DNA of 25,656 nucleotides from a virus: positions 1 through 25,656 of IMG/VR virus record IMGVR_UViG_3300025132_000263. One strand, written 5' to 3'. Under the pieces are notes generated by a model that was given only the letters and a program-made list of their open reading frames with translations, did no database searches and had not been told where the DNA came from. A program made the position numbers and the translations under genes. Shown here one piece after another: positions 1 to 5,890 of this stretch. Position 1 is the first letter of the stretch. Each line of letters starts with the position of its first letter.

Positions 1-60
1 AACAACTTTTTTTTGTAAAGCTTTTAAATATCTAGTTGTTCTATACATTCTTTTTTTCAT
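1..60 (-). CDS. Hypothetical basic protein, partial (N-terminal 20 residues)
   Basis: An ATG at 60-58 directly abuts the stop codon of the upstream gene (TAA at 63-61, so the junction reads TAAATG). The frame stays open to the window edge, giving 20 codons. The visible part starts MKKRMYRTTRYLKAL and is strongly basic. The exact abutment with the gene before it fits the tight, coupled layout of this operon, so I think it is a real gene whose 3' end lies outside the window. Function cannot be assigned from 20 residues. A small DNA-binding or regulatory protein is possible but is a guess from charge only. Confidence 0.5.
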   Translation of the reverse strand, partial: MKKRMYRTTRYLKALQKKVV

Positions 61-315
61 TTAATTAAATGGTTCGTTAATACCTCTTTCTCCTAATAGT
101 TTTTCTTTAGCGCTATCCCACATCATATCACCTTTCTTTTTTTTACTTAATGACGCTTCTGTTCTTTTAAGGCTAGGCATACCATCAGCAGGTTTTGAGG
201 TCATATATTTACCACAACTACATATTACATCTGCAACCCACTTGTTATCTCTATACACTATCTTAGCTTTTAAGACTTCTTTGGTTTTATTACATTCACA
301 AGTGTATAGTGTCAT
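61..315 (-). CDS. Small zinc-ribbon-like hypothetical protein (84 aa)
   Basis: The protein has a CEC motif at residues 6-8 and a CSC motif around residues 33-35, separated by a short beta-type segment that includes the stretch KWVADVICSCGKY. This pattern is typical of small zinc ribbons in phage accessory regions. The C-terminal half is lysine-rich (KKKK around residue 60). Its ATG overlaps the stop of the upstream DUF3310-like gene as ATGA (positions 315-312), which indicates translational coupling. A zinc-binding role is inferred from the cysteines. No enzymatic motif is visible and a specific function cannot be given. Confidence 0.7.
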   Translation of the reverse strand: MTLYTCECNKTKEVLKAKIVYRDNKWVADVICSCGKYMTSKPADGMPSLKRTEASLSKKKKGDMMWDSAKEKLLGERGINEPFN

Positions 316-569
316 TTTGCTAATCCTCCAGTTAGTGTTTTGCTTTCTTCATGTATTTTTTCTAATTCAAAGTGCAATACATTTATAGCTTTTTGTATAT
401 CTTGCTCAGGAGGATTTCCTTCTTTGTTTCCTGCCCTTAATATATATTGTACTGCCTGTGCCTTCCATGCACTTAAATCAAAGTCATCAACAATATCTTT
501 AGCTGAATATCCATATAAGTTTCCTGTATAGTAGTGGGGTTGTGGTGTTTTTTTATAATTTTTAGTCAT
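312..569 (-). CDS. DUF3310-family protein (85 aa)
   Basis: The sequence matches the DUF3310 pattern well: a PHYYTG segment near residue 12, a DIVDDFDLSAW segment, then the conserved core QAVQYILRAGNKEG and a following D-IQKA-N-L-FELEKI helix. DUF3310 proteins are short phage proteins also found fused in T7 gp1.7, a nucleotide kinase, so a role in phage nucleotide metabolism is a family-based possibility. No P-loop or other catalytic motif is visible in this short version. It overlaps its upstream neighbour by 8 bases and its downstream neighbour by 4 bases, placing it in the early operon. Confidence 0.8.
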   Translation of the reverse strand: MTKNYKKTPQPHYYTGNLYGYSAKDIVDDFDLSAWKAQAVQYILRAGNKEGNPPEQDIQKAINVLHFELEKIHEESKTLTGGLAK

Positions 570-972
570 TTTTATGTTTTTTATATATTTGTTTTATACC
601 ATTAAAGCAAGTGTTTAAACATGATGCGCAATTAGTATTAGTGTCATAATTAGTTCCATGTATAACATTGTAAATTGAAATCATCTTAGCTTTTGCTTCA
701 GTATTTTTTGCTACTCCTGATTTTAAATCCTCCCAAACTAAAAGAGCTTCTTTTATTATTTCTTGCGGTAAGTCTTCAGGCGTTTCTATTTCTGTTGTTT
801 TTTCCCATTTTTTAGGTTTGTCTGCACATTCCATTGGTGCTAGTCTTGCCTTTACTTTCATAAAGCATTTACATATAGAGCAGTTTCCTAATAAACTAAG
901 ATATTTATCACAAGCTCTGCATATTGCTATTCTATCTTCATAAACATTATTAGAAACAAAAAACTTATTCAT
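562..972 (-). CDS. Cysteine-rich protein with two putative zinc-binding modules (136 aa)
   Basis: The N-terminal half holds CRAC around residues 18-21 and a CSICKC cluster around residues 31-36, followed by a conserved-looking basic KVKARLAPMECADKPKKW stretch. This resembles small phage zinc-ribbon proteins with the pattern C-x2-C, C-x2-C-x-C and a trailing Cys-Lys-Trp segment. The C-terminal part has a second cluster, NCASCLNTCFNG, near residues 113-124. The two clusters are joined by a helical linker. Binding of nucleic acid or protein through zinc is inferred. I do not recognise a specific function. Its start overlaps the stop of the small ORF before it. Confidence 0.7.
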   Translation of the reverse strand: MNKFFVSNNVYEDRIAICRACDKYLSLLGNCSICKCFMKVKARLAPMECADKPKKWEKTTEIETPEDLPQEIIKEALLVWEDLKSGVAKNTEAKAKMISIYNVIHGTNYDTNTNCASCLNTCFNGIKQIYKKHKND

Positions 973-1060
973 TCTTTACTGAGTAATATGGTTCTCTCCA
1001 GTCAGGGTGTTTAAAGCCAAACTGCATAAAAAAAAGGTCGTGGGTTTTTGGGTTATACAT
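965..1060 (-). CDS. Micro-ORF (31 aa), coupled, unknown function
   Basis: The stretch between the sigma-like gene and the cysteine-rich gene is exactly filled by an ATG-to-TAA frame of 31 codons. Its start at 1060 overlaps the end of the sigma-like gene by 8 bases. Its stop (967-965) overlaps the start of the next gene by 8 bases. The protein starts MYNPKTHDLFFMQFGFK and continues with an aromatic, charged segment, HPDWREPYY. The tight fit on both sides and the protein-like, non-repetitive composition argue that it is real. No motif is recognised. The alternative is an untranslated 80-base spacer. Confidence 0.5.
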   Translation of the reverse strand: MYNPKTHDLFFMQFGFKHPDWREPYYSVKNE

Positions 1061-1646
1061 CTTCATTTAATTCTTTTTTTAATATTGTTCTTACTTTGTC
1101 TATTGTTGTGAATATACTATTTCTACTTATTCTAGTCTTTGCTGCTAATGAGTCTAGTGTATTGCCTTCATAATAATATAGTTTAAATAACTCTCTATCA
1201 TACCATGATTCTAGTTTGTCTAATTCAACATCAATCATTTCAAGCTTTTCCAAACTTTCATTATCAACATCTTGATTTGGTAGATTATATAAATATCTAT
1301 TGTTTGCGTCTTCCCTTCCACTATTCCATTCAAGAGTACTATTACTACTAGAGTCTATATTATAATTAGCACCATCTAAATGAGTGTAATATTTTTCATA
1401 TTTATAGTAAAAATTGCTTCTTGTGCTAGTCAACGCTCTTCTTAAAGCTACCGCTCCATAATTTAATATGCCTTTAATACCATCTTTTTCATATATATTT
1501 CTAAGGGTGTCGGGATTCATTTGCAGAAAATAAATCATTAATTCTTGGACAGCTTCATTTATTTTGTTTTCATCAACTACAATACCGTAAGCCATAGTCC
1601 TAAATTTATCTGTTAGCTTTGATATTTCAATATAAATATCAGTCAT
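1053..1646 (-). CDS. Sigma-70 (ECF-like) RNA polymerase sigma factor-like protein (197 aa)
   Basis: The C-terminal 60 residues read as a sigma region 4-type helix-turn-helix: YDRELFKLYYYEGNTLDSLA is followed by a turn and a recognition-helix-like ISRNSIFTTIDKVRTIL. This equals the E-L-Y-x-G-x-S-x2-EIA-x-S-x2-V-x3-V-x-R-x2-L pattern of ECF factors with changes. The N-terminal 80 residues are helical (ELMIYFLQMNPDTLRNIY, then an ALRRALTSTRSNFYYKY helix), consistent with a diverged region 2 that binds core polymerase. A linker rich in Ser/Asn (SSSNSTLEWNSG) joins them. Length is typical of ECF-type factors. A role in switching host RNA polymerase to phage genes is inferred. It could instead be a plain HTH regulator. 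Confidence 0.65.
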   Translation of the reverse strand: MTDIYIEISKLTDKFRTMAYGIVVDENKINEAVQELMIYFLQMNPDTLRNIYEKDGIKGILNYGAVALRRALTSTRSNFYYKYEKYYTHLDGANYNIDSSSNSTLEWNSGREDANNRYLYNLPNQDVDNESLEKLEMIDVELDKLESWYDRELFKLYYYEGNTLDSLAAKTRISRNSIFTTIDKVRTILKKELNEDV

Positions 1647-1995
1647 TATCAGGCTCTAAAGCGTCTAGTCTTGTTACAGTCTCAGTTAGCATTTGCTCTA
1701 ATACCACCTTATAAGCTCGTATAACTGCTGAGTTTGTTTTTGTTTCTATTCCTGCATAGAATCCACTTGTTGCAACTGATATGTTTATTGGTAAGATTAC
1801 TATCCAATCGTAAAAATTGTTTTCTCTTACCCCTTCACCATATCCGTTAGAATATTCTACTATTAAATCAATAACCTCTAAATAATTTTTGTATCTTGCT
1901 TGGGATGCTACCTCTTCTGTAAACTGTTTGCACATTGTAATATAAGACTCAACTATTAATCTATGTTCTTCACTTGAATAAATCGGAGTGTGCAT
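1639..1995 (-). CDS. Hypothetical protein (118 aa)
   Basis: This is an open frame of 118 codons that overlaps the start of the sigma-like gene by 8 bases, so the two are probably co-translated. The sequence is predicted to be mostly helical, with a long N-terminal helix (EEHRLIVESYITMCKQFTEEV) and a moderately hydrophobic centre (WIVILPINISVATSGFYAG). The C terminus is acidic (ALEPDND). I see no catalytic or metal-binding motif and do not recognise the family. Its position directly ahead of the sigma-like factor may mean a functional link, for example as a partner, but nothing in the sequence proves it. Confidence 0.65.
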   Translation of the reverse strand: MHTPIYSSEEHRLIVESYITMCKQFTEEVASQARYKNYLEVIDLIVEYSNGYGEGVRENNFYDWIVILPINISVATSGFYAGIETKTNSAVIRAYKVVLEQMLTETVTRLDALEPDND

Positions 1996-2017
1996 ACGGC
2001 TAAATTAAAATAAAAGT

Positions 2018-2434
2018 TTATTCAATTCCCTTTTCTTTCTTTAAGTTTTTAACAGCCTCTTTGTAATAACTTATCTTTTCTTCATAGTCAGTCCTAGACA
2101 TTTTGCAAATTTGTCTTGATTTTATTTGCAGCTCTTCTGCTGTTCCCTCTCCATATTTATGATCTAATGCTATGCCGAATTTATACTGTTCACCTTGACC
2201 AAATAAATTATCTGCGGCTGACTGTGCTTGAACGTTATATTCGCACCATCTAGTTGATAAATGCCTTCTTGACATAAAATGACCTGCATGAATTTTACCG
2301 CTTTTATAATGGTAAAGTTTTCCAGAGGTTATACATTGAACCATCCCTTCATCAGTTGCGTCTCTTAGCCTAATAAAAAGACTAAACCATTTATCCAGTT
2401 CTTTTTTTAATCTACTTATTGACTTGGTAGCCAT
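2018..2434 (-). CDS. NinG/Rap-like recombination nuclease family protein (138 aa)
   Basis: The protein follows the NinG/Rap family layout. An N-terminal KKELDKWFSLFIRLRDA segment comes first, then VQCITSGK, a KIHAGHFMSRRH motif with the conserved Gly-His and Arg, then STRWCEYNVQAQ and GEQYKFG. Lambda Rap (NinG) is a Holliday-junction and branched-DNA endonuclease. In most relatives the two flanking elements are CxTC and QCxxCN zinc ligands. Here they read CITS and QSAADN, so three of four cysteines are replaced (see findings). The C terminus is a lysine-rich helix. A recombination or DNA-resolution role is inferred from the family and the nearby replication genes. Confidence 0.75.
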   Translation of the reverse strand: MATKSISRLKKELDKWFSLFIRLRDATDEGMVQCITSGKLYHYKSGKIHAGHFMSRRHLSTRWCEYNVQAQSAADNLFGQGEQYKFGIALDHKYGEGTAEELQIKSRQICKMSRTDYEEKISYYKEAVKNLKKEKGIE

Positions 2435-2654
2435 TTTTGTTTATTAAAGAGTATTTACTAAATGACACAGGTTCATTATACCTATTTCTACTGCTTACAA
2501 ATTCACTTCTAATATTATAACCTTCGTTTCTTAATTCTAAAACTCTAGATGATAATCTCATAATTCCATATTCACTCATGGCTTCTCTTGATGTAATTGC
2601 TCCTTTGTCATTTAGATGTCTAATGATTCTTTGCTTTTGTGTTAGTGTTTTCAT
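2412..2654 (-). CDS. Small helix-turn-helix protein (80 aa)
   Basis: The N-terminal half reads as a winged HTH: TQKQRIIRHLNDKGAITSRE is followed by a recognition segment, MRLSSRVLELRNEGYNI. This matches short phage HTH proteins of the HTH_39 type, in which the pattern I-x-S-x-E-A-x3-Y-G-I-x-R-L-S-x-R-I-x-EL is conserved. The rest is a Ser/Asn/Tyr-rich wing and tail. It overlaps the NinG-like gene by 23 bases and is started from an ATGA overlap with a micro-ORF. A DNA-binding regulatory role is likely. The target is unknown. Confidence 0.75.
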   Translation of the reverse strand: MKTLTQKQRIIRHLNDKGAITSREAMSEYGIMRLSSRVLELRNEGYNIRSEFVSSRNRYNEPVSFSKYSLINKNGYQVNK

Positions 2655-2713
2655 TCTTTCAATTTATAGTTTATATGCAGCACTATTGCTGCGATTAATA
2701 CCCAGCCTATCAT
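2651..2713 (-). CDS. Membrane micro-ORF (20 aa)
   Basis: The interval between the 122-residue and HTH genes is filled by a 20-codon frame reading MIGWVLIAAIVLHINYKLKE. It begins with an ATGA overlap with the stop of the gene before it (2713-2710) and ends with an ATGA overlap with the start of the gene after it (2654-2651). The peptide is one short hydrophobic helix followed by a basic tail, the usual topology of single-span bacterial small proteins. The double four-base overlap is the main support. Function is unknown. The possibility that this is a chance frame cannot be excluded because it is so short. Confidence 0.45.
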   Translation of the reverse strand: MIGWVLIAAIVLHINYKLKE

Positions 2714-3078
2714 TTGAGTAATTTTGGTTCTGGTCTGTAATGTAATACGTGTTCTGGACTTTCTCCTTGATCTACTCTTGCTCTTGCATCCCAAATTGAA
2801 TCTTTATGATCTCTTAACCACTTTACATAAATAGGTCTATTTAAATGTATAAAACTTGTATTTATAGGACTAGAAACACCAAAATCAAAAGCATTCTCAG
2901 CATCTTCAAAATAAAAGTTCTTATAAATTCTATTTAAATCTTTTGCTAAACTCCTAGCCATAACTTCAATAGTCTCTTCCTCAATATTGTGTTGTCCTAA
3001 TTCAATATATGTTTTACTTATTAAATCTACACAAGACAATAATAAGTCTTTTTTTGTCATTGTTTTAATTAGTCTCAT
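2710..3078 (-). CDS. Hypothetical protein next to the replication initiator (122 aa)
   Basis: The start at 3078 overlaps the end of the replication-initiator gene by 14 bases. A second ATG at 3060 (MTKKDLLLSC) would leave a 4-base gap instead and is equally plausible. The protein is helical in its first 60 residues. It then has a FEDAENAFDFGVSSP segment and a conserved-looking VKWLRDHKDSIWDARARVDQG segment, ending basic. I recognise the general layout from Bacteroidetes phage replication regions but not a named family. A helper role in replication, such as helicase loading, is only a guess from its position. Confidence 0.65.
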   Translation of the reverse strand: MRLIKTMTKKDLLLSCVDLISKTYIELGQHNIEEETIEVMARSLAKDLNRIYKNFYFEDAENAFDFGVSSPINTSFIHLNRPIYVKWLRDHKDSIWDARARVDQGESPEHVLHYRPEPKLLK

Positions 3079-3709
3079 TTTTAAATTGTCTTTTAAGTTT
3101 TTCTTTTACATTCATATTTTTTTGCAAGTGCTGATGTATCTTACTCATTGTAGGTTTTTTAGTTTCTCTACGTTCCCAAGTACGAACACAAGCCTTCCAG
3201 TCTTTCATTTTGTTTTTCCCAATTTTCCAATCTTTACTTTCATAAAAGTCATAAAAGGCTTCTGCATCTATATTATTGTTTCGTAAGTTACAATAATTTT
3301 TAACATCATTAATAGATGGTTTTTTAAAGAGAGACTTTTTATTACTATCTGTAAGATTATTATTATTAATTGTATTGTTATTCTTTAGCATTTTTGCTAA
3401 TACCTCTTTGTCATTTTTATTAACACCCTCATAGCAAATTTGTATATACCTGTTATCAATTTCTTTAGTACCCTCTTTATATGTGAAGCTAACTTTTATG
3501 AATCCATTTTTTTTTAACTCACTAATCCATCTTGAAATAGTTACTTTATTCTTGCCATAAAGTTTGCTAAAGTATTGGTTAGAAGCAAAACAAACGCCAT
3601 TCATTTGTAATAAAGCTGTTATTTCAGCAAAAAGTAATTTAGCATTTGGTGTAATATCAGCATACCTTATATGTGCAGGAATATACGAATAGTAATTAGG
3701 TTTTTCCAT
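3065..3709 (-). CDS. Winged-helix replication initiator-like protein (214 aa)
   Basis: Residues 1-75 match the N-terminal winged-helix domain of phage replication proteins: YSYIPAHIRY, AKLLFAEITALL, then ASNQYFSKLYGKNKVTISRW and ISELKKNGFI. A Lys/Asn-rich linker covers roughly 85-130. The C-terminal part has KKPSINDVKNYC, then EAFYDFYESKDWKIGKNKMK and DWKACVRTWERR, a pattern common at the end of DnaD-like and replisome-organiser proteins of low-GC and Bacteroidetes phages. It probably binds the phage origin and recruits host helicase, which is family inference. Its neighbours (DnaA IV-like protein, SSB-like, Rad52-like) support a replication module. Confidence 0.8.
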   Translation of the reverse strand: MEKPNYYSYIPAHIRYADITPNAKLLFAEITALLQMNGVCFASNQYFSKLYGKNKVTISRWISELKKNGFIKVSFTYKEGTKEIDNRYIQICYEGVNKNDKEVLAKMLKNNNTINNNNLTDSNKKSLFKKPSINDVKNYCNLRNNNIDAEAFYDFYESKDWKIGKNKMKDWKACVRTWERRETKKPTMSKIHQHLQKNMNVKEKLKRQFKNETN

Positions 3710-3713
3710 TATA

Positions 3714-4232
3714 TTATTTTAATTGTAAAATGTTAATAGTAAAATGATAATTTTTGAGTGCTAAGTTAATATTTTCAATTTGATTAGAAAAATCAAAATA
3801 AGTTGTATGTATAATACATATAGCTTCTCCACTTTTAACTTGTAGTTTTACATCTGATTTTCTTGATTCATTAACCTTATTTTGTAACAAGTAACTTTTC
3901 ATGTGTTTGCCAGAGACAAATATTTCTTTTTGATCATCAATATCTTTATACTTTTTATAAACCTTTGTAAAGGCTCTTCTATAAATTTTACATTTTTTAA
4001 AATTTTTTTTATGTGCTTTTACATAATGATATGTTAAAGACCTATCCCTATCTAAAACTTCTGCTATGACATATCTACTTATACTCTCTTCAGTCAATCC
4101 AATATATGCAGCAATTGACCTTGATGACTGTAACTGTCTTTTTCTGCTCTTATCTGACAAAGAGCCTTTAGGCAACCCCATTACTTCAGTAGTGAGGTTG
4201 CAAATAGCTTTAAAATTTAATTCTTCAGTCAT
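3714..4232 (-). CDS. DnaA domain IV-like DNA-binding protein without the ATPase domain (172 aa)
   Basis: Residues 10-75 resemble the DnaA C-terminal DNA-binding domain: EVMGLPKGSLSDKSRKRQLQ, then RSIAAYIGLTEESISRYVIA and DRDRSLTYHYVKAHKKNF. The basic loop, the R-x2-A-x-Y helix and the GRDHSTV-like RDRSLTYHYV helix are all recognisable. There is no Walker motif, so this is a stand-alone DNA binder. The rest is Lys-rich and then beta-type, with no recognised domain. I start at the ATG at 4232, one base after the upstream stop. A longer frame to 4274 would add a Leu/Met-rich stretch that is only the out-of-frame copy of the neighbour's acidic tail. Origin binding or transcription control are both possible. 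Confidence 0.7.
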   Translation of the reverse strand: MTEELNFKAICNLTTEVMGLPKGSLSDKSRKRQLQSSRSIAAYIGLTEESISRYVIAEVLDRDRSLTYHYVKAHKKNFKKCKIYRRAFTKVYKKYKDIDDQKEIFVSGKHMKSYLLQNKVNESRKSDVKLQVKSGEAICIIHTTYFDFSNQIENINLALKNYHFTINILQLK

Positions 4233-4233
4233 C

Positions 4234-4557
4234 TTAAAAAATATCATCATCATCAGTAGTAACAAAACCCTCATTACTTTCTGAATTTTTATTATTCCAA
4301 CGCCAAGAATTTATATTTGTATAATAACGACCGTTAAATTCGTTACTCTTAATATTAACTGAAACCTCAACAGTATCACCAATATCAAAATTATCTAGCT
4401 TTTTTAATTCTTCATTACCAAAGGCTGTAATACATACCTCTGTTTCAAATTGGTCAAACTGCTTTAAGATCACATCTTGTTTTTTCCATTCTTTACCTGC
4501 ATTAGATATTCCACTTTGTAGCGGTAAAATTTTACTAATTTTTCCTTTAATTTCCAT
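4234..4557 (-). CDS. DUF3127 OB-fold, SSB-like protein (107 aa)
   Basis: The sequence matches DUF3127: MEIKGKISKILPLQSGIS, then G-K-E-W-K-K-Q and an OB-fold strand pattern through GDTVEVSVNIKSNEFNGRYY, ending with a Trp-containing strand. Such proteins are common in Bacteroidetes and have the fold of single-stranded DNA-binding proteins. The C terminus is TTDDDDIF, an acidic tip with a terminal Phe like the protein-docking tail of bacterial SSB. This supports a role as the phage SSB that protects ssDNA and recruits partners. Its position next to the Rad52-like and initiator genes agrees. Confidence 0.8.
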   Translation of the reverse strand: MEIKGKISKILPLQSGISNAGKEWKKQDVILKQFDQFETEVCITAFGNEELKKLDNFDIGDTVEVSVNIKSNEFNGRYYTNINSWRWNNKNSESNEGFVTTDDDDIF

Positions 4558-4562
4558 GTTTA

Positions 4563-4736
4563 TTATTTATTAATTATTTTTAAAATTTCTTGTAATTTTT
4601 TATTTGTTTTTATAAGATCCATTTTTAACTGTAAGTTATATTCTTTAACTCTTTTGTTTTCACTTTTAAAAAACTCAATTTTTTCACTATTTTCTAAAGG
4701 TGTGTTAATACTGTTTCTTGGCATATTTGTTTCCAT
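4563..4736 (-). CDS. Small coiled-coil protein (57 aa)
   Basis: An ATG at 4736 opens a 57-codon frame that ends at TAA 4565-4563, six bases before the SSB-like gene starts. The N terminus is METNMPRNSINTPLENS. The remainder is a continuous Lys/Glu-rich amphipathic helix (EKIEFFKSENKRVKEYNLQL and onward) with Leu/Ile spacing of a coiled coil. The upstream sequence is A/T-rich, as for other starts here. No known domain is seen. It is the only gene between the structured element at 4766-4835 and the SSB-like gene, and without it the interval would hold 285 empty bases. Confidence 0.6.
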   Translation of the reverse strand: METNMPRNSINTPLENSEKIEFFKSENKRVKEYNLQLKMDLIKTNKKLQEILKIINK

Positions 4737-4765
4737 ATTATTTTATTTAGTTATTAAAAAAGAAA

Positions 4766-4835
4766 GTGAAAAGGAGTTGGTAAACTACAAAGTATAACAG
4801 CTAATTATTAAATGTTTTATACCTAACCTTTTCAC
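4766..4835 (-). terminator. Long imperfect hairpin followed by a T-rich tract (terminator or structured RNA)
   Basis: The arms GTGAAAAGG (4766-4774) and CCTTTTCAC (4827-4835) are perfectly complementary. Read on the minus strand the structure continues inward after a small internal loop with GGTA/TACC and a nested GTATAA/TTATAC pairing. It is followed by TTTCTTTTTTAATAAC. This lies between the Rad52-like gene and the coiled-coil ORF. The T-rich tail fits a terminator or attenuator, but the roughly 50-base inner part is larger than usual, so a structured leader for the downstream genes is also possible. Confidence 0.45.
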
Positions 4836-4843
4836 AATCTATA

Positions 4844-5311
4844 TTATTTATTTTTAAGTTTCCAGTTTATGTACTTTGTCAAAGTATCACCATCAAAAAT
4901 TATTTTATCTTTTTCTGGTGCGTATGGATATTCTTTTCCATTAGTATGTTTCTTAGTTTTTAATCTTTGAATAGGTAATCTATACAAAAACCTACCAATG
5001 CCAAAACCAACACAAGCTCTCTTAAAAGCATCTGAAGCATGACCCTTATCTTTTTCCACATTACTTTCTGAGCCTGTATCATCTTGCCAAACCCATTCCT
5101 TGCCGTTGAATATTTCTACTCTGCAAAACAAAAGTCCATCAGCAGAATAATATGACTTTTTCCAATTTCCAACACCAACAACATCATCTAACAAATCCAT
5201 ACAATCTCTAGCGTCAATATAAGCAACACAAGTAGTTATTCCAAATTTAGTTGACTGAACCCTCCATTTATATGGAAGCTCTTTACATAAGTCTTTAAGT
5301 TTAGTTTTCAT
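4844..5311 (-). CDS. Rad52-like single-strand annealing protein (155 aa)
   Basis: The sequence follows the Rad52/Rad22 phage annealing family: WRVQSTKFGITTCVAYIDAR, then DLLDDVVGVGNWKKSYY, an EWVWQDDTGSESN strand-turn, and the conserved KGHASDAFKRACVGFGIGRFLY followed by LP. Phage members form rings on ssDNA and anneal complementary strands in recombination-dependent replication and repair. The length is close to that of minimal phage versions, without a separate C-terminal protein-interaction domain. It lies directly upstream of the SSB-like region, a typical partner, and starts two bases from the preceding gene's stop. Confidence 0.85.
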   Translation of the reverse strand: MKTKLKDLCKELPYKWRVQSTKFGITTCVAYIDARDCMDLLDDVVGVGNWKKSYYSADGLLFCRVEIFNGKEWVWQDDTGSESNVEKDKGHASDAFKRACVGFGIGRFLYRLPIQRLKTKKHTNGKEYPYAPEKDKIIFDGDTLTKYINWKLKNK

Positions 5312-5312
5312 T

Positions 5313-5594
5313 TTATCTTAAATTTATTATTAGTGCTTTGTTTTTATACTGCTCTGCATATTCTTTTAATTTATCTTTATCTTCAAAGTCATAAACTTCG
5401 TCAAGATTAAGTCCTGATCTATCACAATAATCATCTAAAGCCTTGTCTATTTGTTTTCTAGTACCAAATATTCTAATAGCTTGACTATATTCTTTAATGT
5501 CATTATCATTACACTTTAAATGACTGTTTCTTTTTCTTGTTGTTGTATATAAACCGCTAGGGTAAAAATAAAACGTATCGCATTCTAGTTTCAT
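5313..5594 (-). CDS. Hypothetical protein (93 aa)
   Basis: An open frame of 93 codons sits tightly between the first gene of the early operon and the Rad52-like gene. The first part has a short beta-like stretch (DTFYFYPSGLYTTTRKRN). The second half is charged and helical (RKQIDKALDDYCDRSGLNLD, then KDKLKEYAEQYKNK). Two cysteines are present but not in a zinc pattern. I do not recognise a family. Operon position suggests early expression with the replication genes. Confidence 0.6.
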   Translation of the reverse strand: MKLECDTFYFYPSGLYTTTRKRNSHLKCNDNDIKEYSQAIRIFGTRKQIDKALDDYCDRSGLNLDEVYDFEDKDKLKEYAEQYKNKALIINLR

Positions 5595-5596
5595 AA

Positions 5597-5827
5597 TTAG
5601 TAGTTAAATTGTAAGAATAAATAAATAGAAGCGTATGCTAATGCAAAAAGTGACGTAATTATTAAATAAAATTTAAACTGACTTATTTCATTATCATAAT
5701 TATGTATAATATACTCTTCTCTCCAGTTAATAAATTGACCTTTATTATCCTTCATATAAAAAAAGTCTGCTGCTTCTTTAGGTGTTAAAGTAAATGTAAT
5801 ACCTGTTTGTTTGTTTGTTAGTTTCAT
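5597..5827 (-). CDS. Small C-terminal membrane-anchored protein (76 aa), first gene of the early operon
   Basis: The N-terminal 50 residues are soluble and charged, beginning MKLTNKQTGITFTLTPKEAA. Residues 53-73 form one hydrophobic helix (FYLIITSLFALAYASIYLFL), giving a tail-anchored topology. It is the first gene after the probable promoter at 5857-5890, so it should be among the earliest products. First-gene position and a membrane anchor fit phage host-takeover or superinfection-exclusion proteins, but that is inference only. No known domain is recognised. Confidence 0.6.
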   Translation of the reverse strand: MKLTNKQTGITFTLTPKEAADFFYMKDNKGQFINWREEYIIHNYDNEISQFKFYLIITSLFALAYASIYLFLQFNY

Positions 5828-5856
5828 TTTTCTTTTTTTTATTGATTAATATGGTA

Positions 5857-5890
5857 CAAAAGTAAAAAGAAATATTAATTATTAACACAA
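5857..5890 (-). promoter_or_regulatory. Bacteroidetes-type promoter for the early/replication operon
   Basis: On the minus strand TACTTTTG (5864-5857) is an exact match to the TAnnTTTG -7 element of Bacteroidetes. A TTG lies 23 bases upstream (5890-5888), at the long end of the spacing accepted for flavobacteria. Transcription would begin near 5850, about 20 bases before the ATG at 5827. The box sits in the only sizeable gap between the lysis region and the replication genes, where a promoter is expected. This is a consensus match only. Confidence 0.5.

Noticed and set aside
4233-4274. N-terminal extension of the DnaA IV-like gene (Leu/Met-rich)
   Set aside because: It overlaps the SSB-like gene's GAT-rich acidic tail out of frame. 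The next in-frame ATG lies one base after the upstream stop and gives a normal start.
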